22,676 bases of DNA from an uncultured Mycoplasmatota bacterium (GTDB lineage Bacteria > Bacillota_I > Bacilli_A > RF39 > UBA660): the NCBI GenBank assembly GCA_900551925.1, contig URXR01000013.1, positions 1 to 22,676 of the forward strand, written 5' to 3'. Positions 1-7,330 of the stretch are shown in pieces. The first letter of the stretch is position 1. Each line of letters begins with the position of its first letter. Position numbers and translations under genes: made by a program. Below the pieces are notes generated by a model. The model did not search any database. It was not told where the DNA came from and was given only the letters and a program-made list of their open reading frames with translations.

Positions 1-5
1 ATCTC

Positions 6-36
6 AAAAAAAGATAGATTTTTAAATCTCTATCTT
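6..36 (-). terminator. Candidate terminator after the truncated NTPase gene
   Basis: Read on the minus strand, AAGATA (36-31) pairs with TATCTT (16-11) and an inner GATT pairs with AATC. A run of T follows. The stop codon of the upstream gene lies inside the hairpin. The two-base bulge makes it imperfect. Confidence 0.5.
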
Positions 37-497
37 CTTAAGTTAATAACATTGGAAATAAATCCCAATTTTTCTAATATACATAACAAATAATAGAAAA
101 ATAATATTATAGCAAATATTGGATTATTATTTTTAAACTTAATATCAAATATATTATAATTTTTGTCAATTTTCTTTTTATAATAATTTTTGTTTCCAAT
201 CTCAAGTTTATCAATTAATTCATGCAAAAATATTCTATGTATATCAATTTTATTATCTTCATTACTAGTATAGCAATTCCATAAATTTATCTTAATAAGT
301 TCATTATTCTTTAGTTGTTGACTATTCTCTAACATATTTATAAGAGTACTTTTACCAGAGCCATAATCAGCAATCAATCCAATAAATTTTGCTCCACTAT
401 TTATTGCACTATCTAACGAATATAAATAAGAATCAAATCCTATCCAATCTTCTTTTGCAACACCTTCTACAAGAAAATAATTTTTTTCTTCTGCCAT
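30..497 (-). CDS. Truncated YobI/KAP-like P-loop NTPase (N-terminal part only)
   Basis: The 155-residue product has a clear Walker A motif, ADYGSGKSTL, at about residues 43-52, followed by a helical region and a hydrophobic segment near residues 126-147 that could span the membrane. This arrangement resembles the N terminus of the large membrane-associated YobI/KAP-type NTPases, which usually run to many hundreds of residues. No Walker B or C-terminal domain is present here. The gene has a good ribosome-binding site (AGGAGG before ATG), its own promoter candidate and a terminator-like hairpin at its stop. It is therefore either a decayed remnant that stays expressed or a short stand-alone version. 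KAP/YobI proteins are often tied to phage defence or mobile regions, but nothing here proves that role. The family call rests on the motif and general layout. Confidence 0.6.
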   Translation of the reverse strand: MAEEKNYFLVEGVAKEDWIGFDSYLYSLDSAINSGAKFIGLIADYGSGKSTLINMLENSQQLKNNELIKINLWNCYTSNEDNKIDIHRIFLHELIDKLEIGNKNYYKKKIDKNYNIFDIKFKNNNPIFAIILFFYYLLCILEKLGFISNVINLRR

Positions 498-526
498 ACA
501 AAACCTCCTATCACTAAAAAAAGAGT

Positions 527-538
527 ATAGTATACTAT
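527..538. promoter_or_regulatory. Perfect 12-base palindrome in the NTPase gene leader
   Basis: ATAGTATACTAT is a perfect palindrome between the promoter candidate and the ribosome-binding site of the NTPase gene. It could be an operator, but AT-rich palindromes also arise by chance in such a genome. Confidence 0.3.
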
Positions 539-592
539 GATGAATATATACTAAACCCTTTTTATTCCATTTTTTTCCTTTTACTAGTGTAT

Positions 593-601
593 ATTATATC
601 A
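593..601 (-). promoter_or_regulatory. Extended -10 promoter candidate for the NTPase gene
   Basis: On the minus strand the sequence reads TGATATAAT, an extended -10 element. No good -35 is seen at the right spacing. It would give a leader of about 90 nt. Confidence 0.45.
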
Positions 602-626
602 TAATTAATCATTTTATAATATAAAA

Positions 627-646
627 ACTAACTATTTCTAGTTAGT
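627..646 (-). terminator. Terminator of tRNA-Arg(CCT)
   Basis: A perfect eight-base stem, ACTAACTA with TAGTTAGT, encloses a GAAA tetraloop on the minus strand and is followed by TTTTT. It lies ten bases after the tRNA 3' end. Confidence 0.85.
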
Positions 647-656
647 CAATTCCTTA

Positions 657-733
657 TGGCGTCCCCGAATGGATTTGAACCATCGACCTATTGCTTAGGA
701 GGCAATTGCTCTATCCTGCTGAGCTACGGGGAC
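657..733 (-). tRNA. tRNA-Arg (anticodon CCT)
   Basis: The minus strand folds as a full cloverleaf. The acceptor stem is GTCCCCG/CGGGGAC, the D stem GCTC/GAGC and the anticodon stem ATTGC/GCAAT around the loop CTCCTAA, giving anticodon CCT. The T loop is TTCAAAT. The discriminator is G and the CCA end is encoded. The gene lies 13 bases downstream of the HD-domain gene and ends at a strong terminator. Confidence 0.95.
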
Positions 734-742
734 AAAAATAAA

Positions 743-762
743 TGTTTTATTTTAATAAAACA
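743..762 (-). terminator. AT-rich hairpin at the end of the HD-domain gene
   Basis: An eight-base stem, TGTTTTAT with ATAAAACA, and a four-base loop overlap the stop codon; T-rich sequence follows on the minus strand. The all-weak stem may allow readthrough into tRNA-Arg, which has no promoter of its own that I can see. Confidence 0.4.
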
Positions 763-1235
763 CTTATACATAGTATAAATAAGAAGTTCATAGCGGCTTT
801 TAAAGACCTATAATCTCCTCCTAATTTTTCTTTAAAAGATACATAATCATCAATAGCATCTACTATGACACTTTCTAAATAACGAGGTGTTTTTCCTCCG
901 ACAGGATACATATGAGATTCAATAATATTTTGTTCTTTTTTAGAAAGTTTAGTTATTTTCATAGAATTTTCTAAAGCTTTTTTAGGATGTTTTAGCATTC
1001 TTTCTTTTTTATTATCGAATTCATTATCGAAGAAAAAATCATGTAAAAGAGCAGCTTTAGCAGCACTTTCATAATCTAAGCCTAATTTTTTACAAACTCT
1101 ATAGGTTTTATATGATACTTCTACACAATGAGTGAATCTATTACTATTATGATGATGAGTTTCATCTTTTAATTTATTAAATTTTCGGTTTTCTAAAATT
1201 TTTTCTACTATTTGCAAATATTCTTTGTTTTCCAT
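747..1235 (-). CDS. HD-domain metal-dependent phosphohydrolase
   Basis: The product has about 162 residues from the chosen ATG. It carries an HD-superfamily pattern: His36, the paired His65-Asp66 in LLHD, His83, His108 and an acidic cluster, DAIDD, near residue 125. Proteins of this layout bind one or two divalent metals and cleave phosphate esters; the substrate cannot be told from sequence. The longer frame starts at 1280, but the promoter's -10 (TATAAT) and its start point lie inside that extension, so the ATG at 1235 behind GGTGAG is preferred. The gene follows ftsZ after a strong terminator and is transcribed independently. The hydrophobic last 14 residues are unusual for a soluble hydrolase. 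Confidence 0.75.
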   Translation of the reverse strand: MENKEYLQIVEKILENRKFNKLKDETHHHNSNRFTHCVEVSYKTYRVCKKLGLDYESAAKAALLHDFFFDNEFDNKKERMLKHPKKALENSMKITKLSKKEQNIIESHMYPVGGKTPRYLESVIVDAIDDYVSFKEKLGGDYRSLKAAMNFLFILCISVLLK

Positions 1236-1251
1236 TTTCTCACCACAAGTC

Positions 1252-1280
1252 ATTATACCATAGTATATGATTAAAAGCAA
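1252..1280 (-). promoter_or_regulatory. Housekeeping promoter of the HD-domain gene
   Basis: On the minus strand, TTGCTT and TATAAT are separated by 17 bases. The predicted start point leaves a leader of only about ten bases, which excludes the upstream in-frame start. Confidence 0.75.
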
Positions 1281-1351
1281 ATTTTAAGAAGTTTCTTTAC
1301 ATATATCTTTTACGTGTATTTTAAAATATAGCATAAATAATATTTAATAAA

Positions 1352-1386
1352 AAAACAATATAGCTTTAATTTTACTATATTGTTTT
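1352..1386 (-). terminator. Terminator of ftsA-ftsZ
   Basis: A perfect 12-base stem, AAAACAATATAG with CTATATTGTTTT, with an 11-base loop and a T run on the minus strand, just after the ftsZ stop. Confidence 0.9.
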
Positions 1387-1395
1387 AGTTTATTT

Positions 1396-2466
1396 TTAAA
1401 AGTTTCTATGCATAAAGGTTGGTATTTCTATTTCTTGTGGATCAAAATTGCTGTTATCGTCATCATCTTCATCATCAATATAGTTTGATTCTGATTCATC
1501 ATTTAATTGATTATAAAGAGGTTTTTTGTTTTTCTTATCGAATCCAGTAGCAATTACTGTTACTATTACTTCATCAGTTAAGTTTTCATTAATAACTGAA
1601 CCGAAGATTGCATTTATATCAGTATTAGCAGCAGCACGTACTACTTCTGCAGCTTGTTCAGCTTCAAATAATGTTAAGTTAGCTCCTCCGGTGATATTAA
1701 TGATAGCATCTGTAGCACCGTGAATTGATGTTTCAAGAAGTGGAGATGAAACAGCTTGTTTAGCAGCTTCGATAGCTCTATCTTCACCCATTCCGATTCC
1801 AATACCAATAATAGCATTACCTGAATTTTCCATAACTGCTCTTATATCCGCAAAGTCTAGGTTTACTAGCCCTACTACCGCAATTAAATCGGAAATTGAT
1901 TGTACTCCTCTTAACAATACATTATCAACTTCTTTAAAGGCATCTAGCATTGAAGTAGATTTGTCAATTATTTCTCTTAATCTATCATTAGGAATAACTA
2001 TTAAAGTATCTACGTGTTTTTTTAATTCTTCGATTCCTACTAAAGCGTTATCCATTCTTCTTTTTCCTTCGAATGAGAATGGTCTAGTAACAATTCCTAC
2101 TGTTAAAGCTCCTAGGTTTTGAGCTATTTCAGCGATAACTGGTGCTGCTCCTGTTCCAGTTCCACCACCCATACCACAAGTGATGAATACCATATCAGCA
2201 CCTTTTAAACATTCTTCTAATTCTTTTTTGGCTTTTACAGCAGCTTCTTTTCCTATTTCAGGTCTTCCTCCAGCACCAAGGGTTCCTAGCTGAATCTTTT
2301 TTTCGGCTTTAGAGGCATTTAAAACTTGAGCATCAGTATTAACAGCGATAAAATCAACACCACGAACTCCAGCATCGATCATACGGTTAATAGCGTTACC
2401 TCCGCCACCGCCAACTCCTACAACTTTTATTTTGGCAAGTTGGTCCATCATTGCTAAATCAAACAT
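1396..2466 (-). CDS. ftsZ: Cell division GTPase FtsZ
   Basis: FtsZ is the tubulin-like GTPase that polymerises at mid-cell and recruits the division machinery. The 356-residue product starts with the expected VVGVGGGGGNAINRMI stretch, has the tubulin signature GGGTGTGAAP near residue 100, and the T7-loop region near residues 205-215 (NLDFADI). A short acidic linker near residues 325-345 leads to the C-terminal peptide EIPTFMHR, which in this family binds FtsA and other partners. The length is normal for Bacilli, with a short linker. The start ATG follows AAGGAGATGAAGTT. It lies 12 bases after ftsA, the usual order, and is followed by a strong terminator. In a spore-former it also serves the polar septum. 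Confidence 0.98.
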   Translation of the reverse strand: MFDLAMMDQLAKIKVVGVGGGGGNAINRMIDAGVRGVDFIAVNTDAQVLNASKAEKKIQLGTLGAGGRPEIGKEAAVKAKKELEECLKGADMVFITCGMGGGTGTGAAPVIAEIAQNLGALTVGIVTRPFSFEGKRRMDNALVGIEELKKHVDTLIVIPNDRLREIIDKSTSMLDAFKEVDNVLLRGVQSISDLIAVVGLVNLDFADIRAVMENSGNAIIGIGIGMGEDRAIEAAKQAVSSPLLETSIHGATDAIINITGGANLTLFEAEQAAEVVRAAANTDINAIFGSVINENLTDEVIVTVIATGFDKKNKKPLYNQLNDESESNYIDDEDDDDNSNFDPQEIEIPTFMHRNF

Positions 2467-2478
2467 AACTTCATCTCC

Positions 2479-3714
2479 TTATTCAAATATTTTTCCAAAT
2501 ATTTTTCCTAGTGCACTGCCAGTCCCCATTTTCTTTCTAGCTCTGAGCATTTCATCGACCTTTTCATCTATGAACATTGTATATTCTTTTTCTCTTAATT
2601 CTAATTTATTTATAAAATATTTTATGGCACCATAAGAACTTGAATATTTGTTGTCTCTAATACCAATAATATTAGTTGTTAAAAGTTGTCCTTTACGACC
2701 ATATATATCTTCGACAAGAGCTCCAAACCCTAACATTGAGGTAATAGCTCCTGTAACTATTATATAACTTATTTCACGATTTGTTAAGTTATTTATTTCA
2801 TTTTTAATATTTTTTAGGATTTCTACTAATTTATACTCAATTATTTCAGATAATACATACTGATTAATAGTAGTTTTTTGTCCTAATCTATTAATGATTT
2901 GATAATCTTCATCACTATCAGCAAATTTTCGGTTAGATACTCCATAATCTTCTTTTATTTTTTTAGAAGCTTCATCATCAGTTTTAAAGTTAAAACCAAT
3001 TACTTCGTCTAATTCGTCTCCTCCAGAAGAAATTATTTTTTCTTTAATTAATATTCCTTTATTGAATACTGAAATAACAGTTTTTTCTTTTCCAATATTA
3101 ACAAGGGAAATAACTTCTTTATCTAATTCTTTGTCTTTAATAGCATAATAGTCTGCTACTGAAGAGATAGTGACATCAACAACTTCTATTCCTAAGTTCT
3201 CTAAAATTCCTACGACAGAATAAACATTTTTTTGAGGAACAGAAACTATTACTGATTTAGAAGCTAAAGTTTTTCCTTCTAAACCTAGAGGGTTTTTAAC
3301 TTTTTTTAAGTTATCTATTTTATATTCTATTGGCATAATGCTTACTACTTCCATGTTTTTTGGAACTTTGCCTTTTAAAGATTTTTGCAGGCAATTAAAA
3401 ATAGATTCACCATCAATTAAATTGTTTTCAGTAGTTATAGAGGCTTCTCCCATTCCAATATTTATATCAAGATTATTAGATGGTACGATAGCTAAAACTT
3501 GTTCTACTTTCGTTCCTAATTTACTTTCTAATTGTTTAATAACTTTCTTTAAAGAATTAGAAATTAAAGTTGCATCTACTATTAAACCTTTTTTTACTCC
3601 TTTAGTTTTTACATATGCTGTTGCTAAGACATTGAATTTATCATTATATTCTTCAATAGTAATAGCTTTAATTTCATCAGTTCCAATATCAATACTTGTG
3701 TATATCTTTCTCAT
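2479..3714 (-). CDS. ftsA: Cell division protein FtsA
   Basis: FtsA is the actin-like ATPase that tethers FtsZ filaments to the membrane. The product, about 411 residues, opens with the phosphate-1 loop motif SIDIGTDEIK and continues through the SHS2/1C region and later nucleotide-binding segments such as IIVTGAITSMLG. It ends in a short basic-amphipathic tail (LGKIFGKIF), the expected membrane-targeting helix. The reading frame opens two codons earlier at 3720, but there the AGAGGG ribosome-binding site abuts the ATG; the ATG at 3714 has a proper six-base gap. It is the first gene of the ftsA-ftsZ operon under a near-consensus promoter. Confidence 0.97.
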   Translation of the reverse strand: MRKIYTSIDIGTDEIKAITIEEYNDKFNVLATAYVKTKGVKKGLIVDATLISNSLKKVIKQLESKLGTKVEQVLAIVPSNNLDINIGMGEASITTENNLIDGESIFNCLQKSLKGKVPKNMEVVSIMPIEYKIDNLKKVKNPLGLEGKTLASKSVIVSVPQKNVYSVVGILENLGIEVVDVTISSVADYYAIKDKELDKEVISLVNIGKEKTVISVFNKGILIKEKIISSGGDELDEVIGFNFKTDDEASKKIKEDYGVSNRKFADSDEDYQIINRLGQKTTINQYVLSEIIEYKLVEILKNIKNEINNLTNREISYIIVTGAITSMLGFGALVEDIYGRKGQLLTTNIIGIRDNKYSSSYGAIKYFINKLELREKEYTMFIDEKVDEMLRARKKMGTGSALGKIFGKIFE

Positions 3715-3740
3715 AAGCATCCCTCTTATACCTTACTAAA

Positions 3741-3769
3741 ATTATACAATATTTATAAAAAGCATGCAA
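3741..3769 (-). promoter_or_regulatory. Promoter of ftsA-ftsZ
   Basis: TTGCAT and TATAAT with a 17-base spacer on the minus strand, about 30 bases upstream of the ftsA start. A vegetative sigma-A-type promoter. Confidence 0.85.
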
Positions 3770-3792
3770 GTAGTTATTTTTGGTAAAAGAAA

Positions 3793-3816
3793 AACAATAG
3801 CTAAATAACTATTGCT
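3793..3816 (-). terminator. Terminator of spoIVA
   Basis: The stem AGCAATAG/CTATTGTT (minus strand, one mismatch) with an eight-base loop is followed by TTTTCTTTT and overlaps the spoIVA stop codon. Confidence 0.75.
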
Positions 3817-5276
3817 ATTAAATTATTAGAACCTTTATTAACTACTTTAGACATAGTTGATTGAAACTTATATCTGATGTTTTCAGGCATCATAGCTATT
3901 TTAGATTGAATTCCTTCTTGAACAATTTGATCTAGGCTTCTACCAAATATTTCGCTTGACCAAATACTATTTGGATCATCTTTGCTATCTTTCATTAGAT
4001 GTTCTATTAATTCTTTACTTTGAGATTCAGTTCCTATAATTGGTTCGAAGCTTGACTCTACATCTACTCTTATCATATGAATTGATGGTGCTGTTGCTTT
4101 TAATCTTATTCCATATCTAGTACCTTGTTTGGTTACTTCTGGTTTATCTAACTTCATATCACTAATAGTTGGACTTGCTACTCCATAGCCTGTTGTTTTA
4201 ACCATTTTAAGAGCAGTTTTAAATTGTTCATATTCAGCACGGGATTCTTTATATTCTTGGAACATAGAAAGTAAATTAGCTTTATTGGAGATATCGATAT
4301 CTATCATTTCATTTAGAACTTGTTCAAATAACTCTTCTGGGGCTTCTAAAGTTATAGTAATTATTCCGGTTTTAGGATCTACTTCAGACATATAGGAGTT
4401 TTTAATATATTCACAATCTGAAAAATGATTTACAATAGTATCAACATCACGTAATTTATCTACTTCAATGACACTTTCTTTGATTTTTTCAATATAGGCT
4501 TTTTTAACATAGTGATTTGGTTTTAGGACTCCTATCCACTCTGGAATATCTACTTTTACTTCGATTACTGGGAATTCATATAGTGCTTCACGTAAGATAT
4601 TAGTTATTTCTATTTCGTTCATATTTAAGACATCCATTGGTAAGACTGGTACATTATATTTTTCTTTTAAATCTCTAGTTAAACTTTCTGTTTCAGTGCT
4701 GTTTGGTTTAGTGGTATTTAATACTATAATAAATGGTTTATTGATATTAGATAATTCTGCTACTATTTTTTCTTCAGCTTCAATATAATCTTTTCTATCA
4801 AATTCCCCAATTGAGCCATCAGTTGTAACTATTATTCCAATTGTTGAATGATCTTTAATAACTTTTTCTGTACCTATTTCTGCAGCTTCTACAAAAGGGA
4901 TTTCTTCCGTGTACCAAGGAGTTTTGACCATTCTTGGTCCGTTTTCATCTTCATAGCCTTTAGCATTTTCAATAACATATCCAACACAGTCTACTAATCT
5001 CATATTGCAAGTCATGTCATCAATTTTGATTTTAGCAACATTATTAGGAACAAATTTAGGTTCTATTGTCATGATAGTTTTTCCCCCACTTGATTGAGGA
5101 ATTTCATCTAAAGTTCTTTTTCTTTCATACTCATCTTCAATATTAGGAACGACTAGTGATTCTACAACTTTTTTTATAAAGGTAGATTTTCCTGTTCTTA
5201 CGGCTCCTACTACTCCTAAATAAATATCTCCTCCCGTACGATAAGCAATATTTTTAATTATTTCCTGTTTATCCAT
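3801..5276 (-). CDS. spoIVA: Stage IV sporulation protein A (spore coat basement ATPase)
   Basis: SpoIVA is the ATP-hydrolysing morphogenetic protein that polymerises on the mother-cell face of the forespore membrane and forms the base of the spore coat. The 491-residue product matches the family from end to end. The N terminus has RTGGDIYLGVVGAVRTGKST with Walker A Lys30, then LVDCVGY and GYEDENGPRM. The C terminus has VDVESSFEPIIGT, IFGRSLDQIVQEGI and the hydrophobic end NLIAIVI, which in the family mediates membrane and SpoVM contact. The upstream ATG at 5294 has no ribosome-binding site and lies at the predicted transcription start, so the ATG at 5276 behind GAGAGTGA is chosen. It is monocistronic. 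Its presence is the strongest single sign of endospore ancestry in the window. Confidence 0.98.
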   Translation of the reverse strand: MDKQEIIKNIAYRTGGDIYLGVVGAVRTGKSTFIKKVVESLVVPNIEDEYERKRTLDEIPQSSGGKTIMTIEPKFVPNNVAKIKIDDMTCNMRLVDCVGYVIENAKGYEDENGPRMVKTPWYTEEIPFVEAAEIGTEKVIKDHSTIGIIVTTDGSIGEFDRKDYIEAEEKIVAELSNINKPFIIVLNTTKPNSTETESLTRDLKEKYNVPVLPMDVLNMNEIEITNILREALYEFPVIEVKVDIPEWIGVLKPNHYVKKAYIEKIKESVIEVDKLRDVDTIVNHFSDCEYIKNSYMSEVDPKTGIITITLEAPEELFEQVLNEMIDIDISNKANLLSMFQEYKESRAEYEQFKTALKMVKTTGYGVASPTISDMKLDKPEVTKQGTRYGIRLKATAPSIHMIRVDVESSFEPIIGTESQSKELIEHLMKDSKDDPNSIWSSEIFGRSLDQIVQEGIQSKIAMMPENIRYKFQSTMSKVVNKGSNNLIAIVI

Positions 5277-5298
5277 AGCATCACTCTCTTTCATTTTA

Positions 5299-5326
5299 AC
5301 TTTATGATAACTTTTTTAATATATAC
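5299..5326 (-). promoter_or_regulatory. Sigma-E-like promoter of spoIVA
   Basis: The minus strand has CATAAAGT, seven of eight matches to the B. subtilis sigma-E -10 (CATACAnT). Thirteen bases upstream is GTATATA, a partial match to the sigma-E -35. B. subtilis spoIVA is sigma-E controlled. By-eye match only. Confidence 0.5.
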
Positions 5327-5331
5327 AAAAA

Positions 5332-5354
5332 AAATACTACTTTTTATAGTATTT
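5332..5354 (-). terminator. Terminator of the ftsY-ylxM operon
   Basis: A perfect eight-base stem, AAATACTA with TAGTATTT, with a seven-base loop followed by a T run on the minus strand. Confidence 0.85.
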
Positions 5355-5364
5355 CTTAGAAATT

Positions 5365-5391
5365 ATTTATATTTATATTTATATTTATATT
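5365..5391. repeat. Hexanucleotide microsatellite (ATTTAT)4
   Basis: Four perfect tandem copies of ATTTAT plus a partial one lie directly after the stop codon of the 191-residue gene and before its terminator. Being outside the coding frame, length changes would alter only the 3' untranslated region. Confidence 0.85.
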
Positions 5392-5392
5392 T

Positions 5393-5968
5393 TTATTTTT
5401 TAGTTCTGGCATTTAATTTTGCAATAGCTATACTTAAGTTATCAAACATATTAGAATTTGGTTCTTGTTTATATATTTCCATTAAAGTTCTTACTATATC
5501 TTCATCAAAATATGAAACCATAACTTCTCCTTTAGAAGGGCTTTTTTGAAACTCATCATTTATTTCATTAATAATAGTTGCTCTAGCTTTTTTATAATCT
5601 TCTTCAGGACTAGCAAAATCAAAATTTTTATGTTCAGTATTTCTCACTATTTGAGAAATATAAACTTTTTGATTATAAAATAAACTATAATAGTTGTCAG
5701 TTAAAGCAATATCGCCTTTTTCTCTATCAGAAATCATGATAATATCTTCGGGACTAAAATTATAATCTTTTTCATAAATAGTAGTAGTATTATCTTCTTT
5801 ATAATAATCTATTAAATTAATATTTTGATATTTTAATAAAGTTGGTATTATTTTTTTATTATAAAAGGTTAAAATATCGTCTTTTTCTTGTCTAAAAAAT
5901 AGATAGTTTCCTATTTTTAAACCAGATATATCATTATCATCAACTAAAACTAATACTTTATTTTCCAT
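5393..5968 (-). CDS. Hypothetical protein, 191 residues
   Basis: I do not recognise a family. The product is soluble and strongly charged, with no signal peptide or membrane segment. It opens with a hydrophobic beta-like strand followed by acids (VLVLVDDND), has a second such strand later (IIMISDREKGD), and a helical C-terminal half rich in Asp, Glu and Lys. The alternating strands could suit an alpha/beta fold, but this is weak evidence. It starts 16 bases after ylxM behind AAGGAG and shares the ftsY-ylxM transcript, occupying the place where ffh follows ylxM in B. subtilis. It shows no resemblance to Ffh. The operon ends with a strong terminator just beyond it. Confidence 0.75.
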   Translation of the reverse strand: MENKVLVLVDDNDISGLKIGNYLFFRQEKDDILTFYNKKIIPTLLKYQNINLIDYYKEDNTTTIYEKDYNFSPEDIIMISDREKGDIALTDNYYSLFYNQKVYISQIVRNTEHKNFDFASPEEDYKKARATIINEINDEFQKSPSKGEVMVSYFDEDIVRTLMEIYKQEPNSNMFDNLSIAIAKLNARTKK

Positions 5969-5984
5969 ATATTACTCCTTTATT

Positions 5985-6272
5985 TTAATTTAAAATTTCC
6001 TTTATTTTATTTTGTAAGTTTTTATCTTTTATGAGTTCCATAATTTTTTGTTCTTTTTCATACAGTTTTAATTTTTCTTCATAATGGATTAATTCTTCTT
6101 CTATTTTTTTTAATCTCTTGTGAACGGCATTTCTAGATATATTTTTATTTTCTGCTATTTCTTGAAGAGATAAATTAGAGAAGTAGTAATCTTTAAATAC
6201 TTCTTGGTCTTTGTCTAGTAATAATTTTTCGTAATAATCAAAAAGAATGGTTAAATATATTTCTTTTTTCAT
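5985..6272 (-). CDS. ylxM: YlxM family (UPF0122) SRP-associated DNA-binding-like protein
   Basis: The 95-residue all-helical protein has a sigma-region-4-like helix-turn-helix at about residues 30-58 (LSLQEIAENKNISRNAVHKR), followed by a long charged helix. This is the layout of YlxM/UPF0122, a small protein encoded with SRP components in Bacillota and reported to influence the SRP pathway. Its ATG overlaps the ftsY stop codon by four bases, so the two are translationally coupled. In B. subtilis ffh follows; here it does not. Confidence 0.9.
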   Translation of the reverse strand: MKKEIYLTILFDYYEKLLLDKDQEVFKDYYFSNLSLQEIAENKNISRNAVHKRLKKIEEELIHYEEKLKLYEKEQKIMELIKDKNLQNKIKEILN

Positions 6273-7267
6273 TGTATCATATCCTTGAATAATCCGTAAA
6301 TATATTTTTCTATATCAAATACTTGTAAATCATCTTTGGTTTCTCCTAGTCCTACATATTTGACTGGGATGTCTACTTCAGATTTAATAGCTAGAACAAT
6401 TCCTCCTTTGGCTGTTCCATCTAATTTAGTTAGAATAATTCCAGTTATATTAGTTACTTCTTTAAAGGTTTTAGCTTGACTTATACCATTTTGTCCAGTT
6501 GTAGCATCTATTACGAGAAGTGTTTCATGAGGAGCTTCGGGAATAAAATTAGTAATTACTCTATTTATTTTTTCTAATTCTTTCATAAGATTAACTTTAT
6601 TTTGAAGACGTCCAGCAGTATCAATTAGAACAATATCAAAGTTTTCTTCTTGAGCTTTTTTTAAGCCATCATAGACTACTGAAGCTGGATCTTTTTTTGA
6701 TTCATCTCCGACAAAGCCAGAGTCTGTTTTATCAGCCCATTCTTTTAATTGTTTTACAGCTCCGGCACGAAAGGTGTCTGCTGCTACCATAAGAACTTTT
6801 TTTCCTTTGTCTTTTTCTTTTTGGGCTATTTTAGCTATGGATGTGGTTTTTCCTACACCGTTTACGCCAATGAATAAAATTACGGTTGGCCCTTCTTTGG
6901 CATAGTTTATTTTATTAACAATTATTTCTTCGTTTACGTAGATAATAAATAATTCATCAACAATTATTTCTTTTAACATTTTAGGATCATCTATTTTTTC
7001 TTCTTTTACTCTTTTACGAAGTTTTTCCATAAAGTCCATTACAGTATTAACGCCGATATCAGCCATGATTAATATTTCTTCTAATTCATAGAAAAACTCT
7101 TCAGTTATTTTGTTATATTTATTAGTAATATTTATTAGTTTAGAGACAAAGTTATCGCGAGTTTTAGTTAATCCTTTGTCATAAATTTTAATATCTTTAG
7201 TCTCTTCAGTTTTAGTTTCTTTTTTCTCTTTTATAAAACTTTTTTTTAATTTATTAAATATTCCCAT
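6269..7267 (-). CDS. ftsY: Signal recognition particle receptor FtsY
   Basis: FtsY is the membrane-associated SRP GTPase that delivers ribosome-nascent-chain complexes to the Sec translocon. The product, about 332 residues, has a short charged Lys/Glu-rich N terminus, an N domain of helices and then the G domain. Its motifs are the P-loop GVNGVGKTTSIAKIA near residues 134-148, DTFRAGAVKQL, DTAGRLQNK and the specificity motif TKLDGTAKGG. The open frame extends upstream through TTG and GTG codons, but GGTGA lies five bases before the ATG at 7267, so that start is preferred. It is first in an operon with ylxM and an unknown gene. The acidic A domain of some other FtsY proteins is nearly absent, as in other Bacillota. 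Confidence 0.97.
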   Translation of the reverse strand: MGIFNKLKKSFIKEKKETKTEETKDIKIYDKGLTKTRDNFVSKLINITNKYNKITEEFFYELEEILIMADIGVNTVMDFMEKLRKRVKEEKIDDPKMLKEIIVDELFIIYVNEEIIVNKINYAKEGPTVILFIGVNGVGKTTSIAKIAQKEKDKGKKVLMVAADTFRAGAVKQLKEWADKTDSGFVGDESKKDPASVVYDGLKKAQEENFDIVLIDTAGRLQNKVNLMKELEKINRVITNFIPEAPHETLLVIDATTGQNGISQAKTFKEVTNITGIILTKLDGTAKGGIVLAIKSEVDIPVKYVGLGETKDDLQVFDIEKYIYGLFKDMIQ

Positions 7268-7283
7268 TTGTATCACCAATATA

Positions 7284-7289
7284 ATTATA
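7284..7289 (-). promoter_or_regulatory. Candidate -10 of the ftsY operon
   Basis: TATAAT on the minus strand lies about 17 bases before the ftsY start. The -35 position (TTTTAT) is poor and falls inside the preceding terminator, so the call is tentative. Confidence 0.4.
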
Positions 7290-7297
7290 ACAAAAAA

Positions 7298-7319
7298 AAT
7301 ACAGTTATAAAACTGTATT
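7298..7319 (-). terminator. Terminator of the paralogue array
   Basis: A perfect nine-base stem, AATACAGTT with AACTGTATT, with a four-base loop and eight T on the minus strand, 11 bases after the last array gene. Confidence 0.92.
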
Positions 7320-7330
7320 AAGATATTTTT

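Noticed and set aside
1526..1723. Plus-strand open frames inside ftsZ, ftsA, PBP and other minus-strand genes
   Set aside because: They are antisense shadows of well-supported genes, with no ribosome-binding sites or recognisable products.
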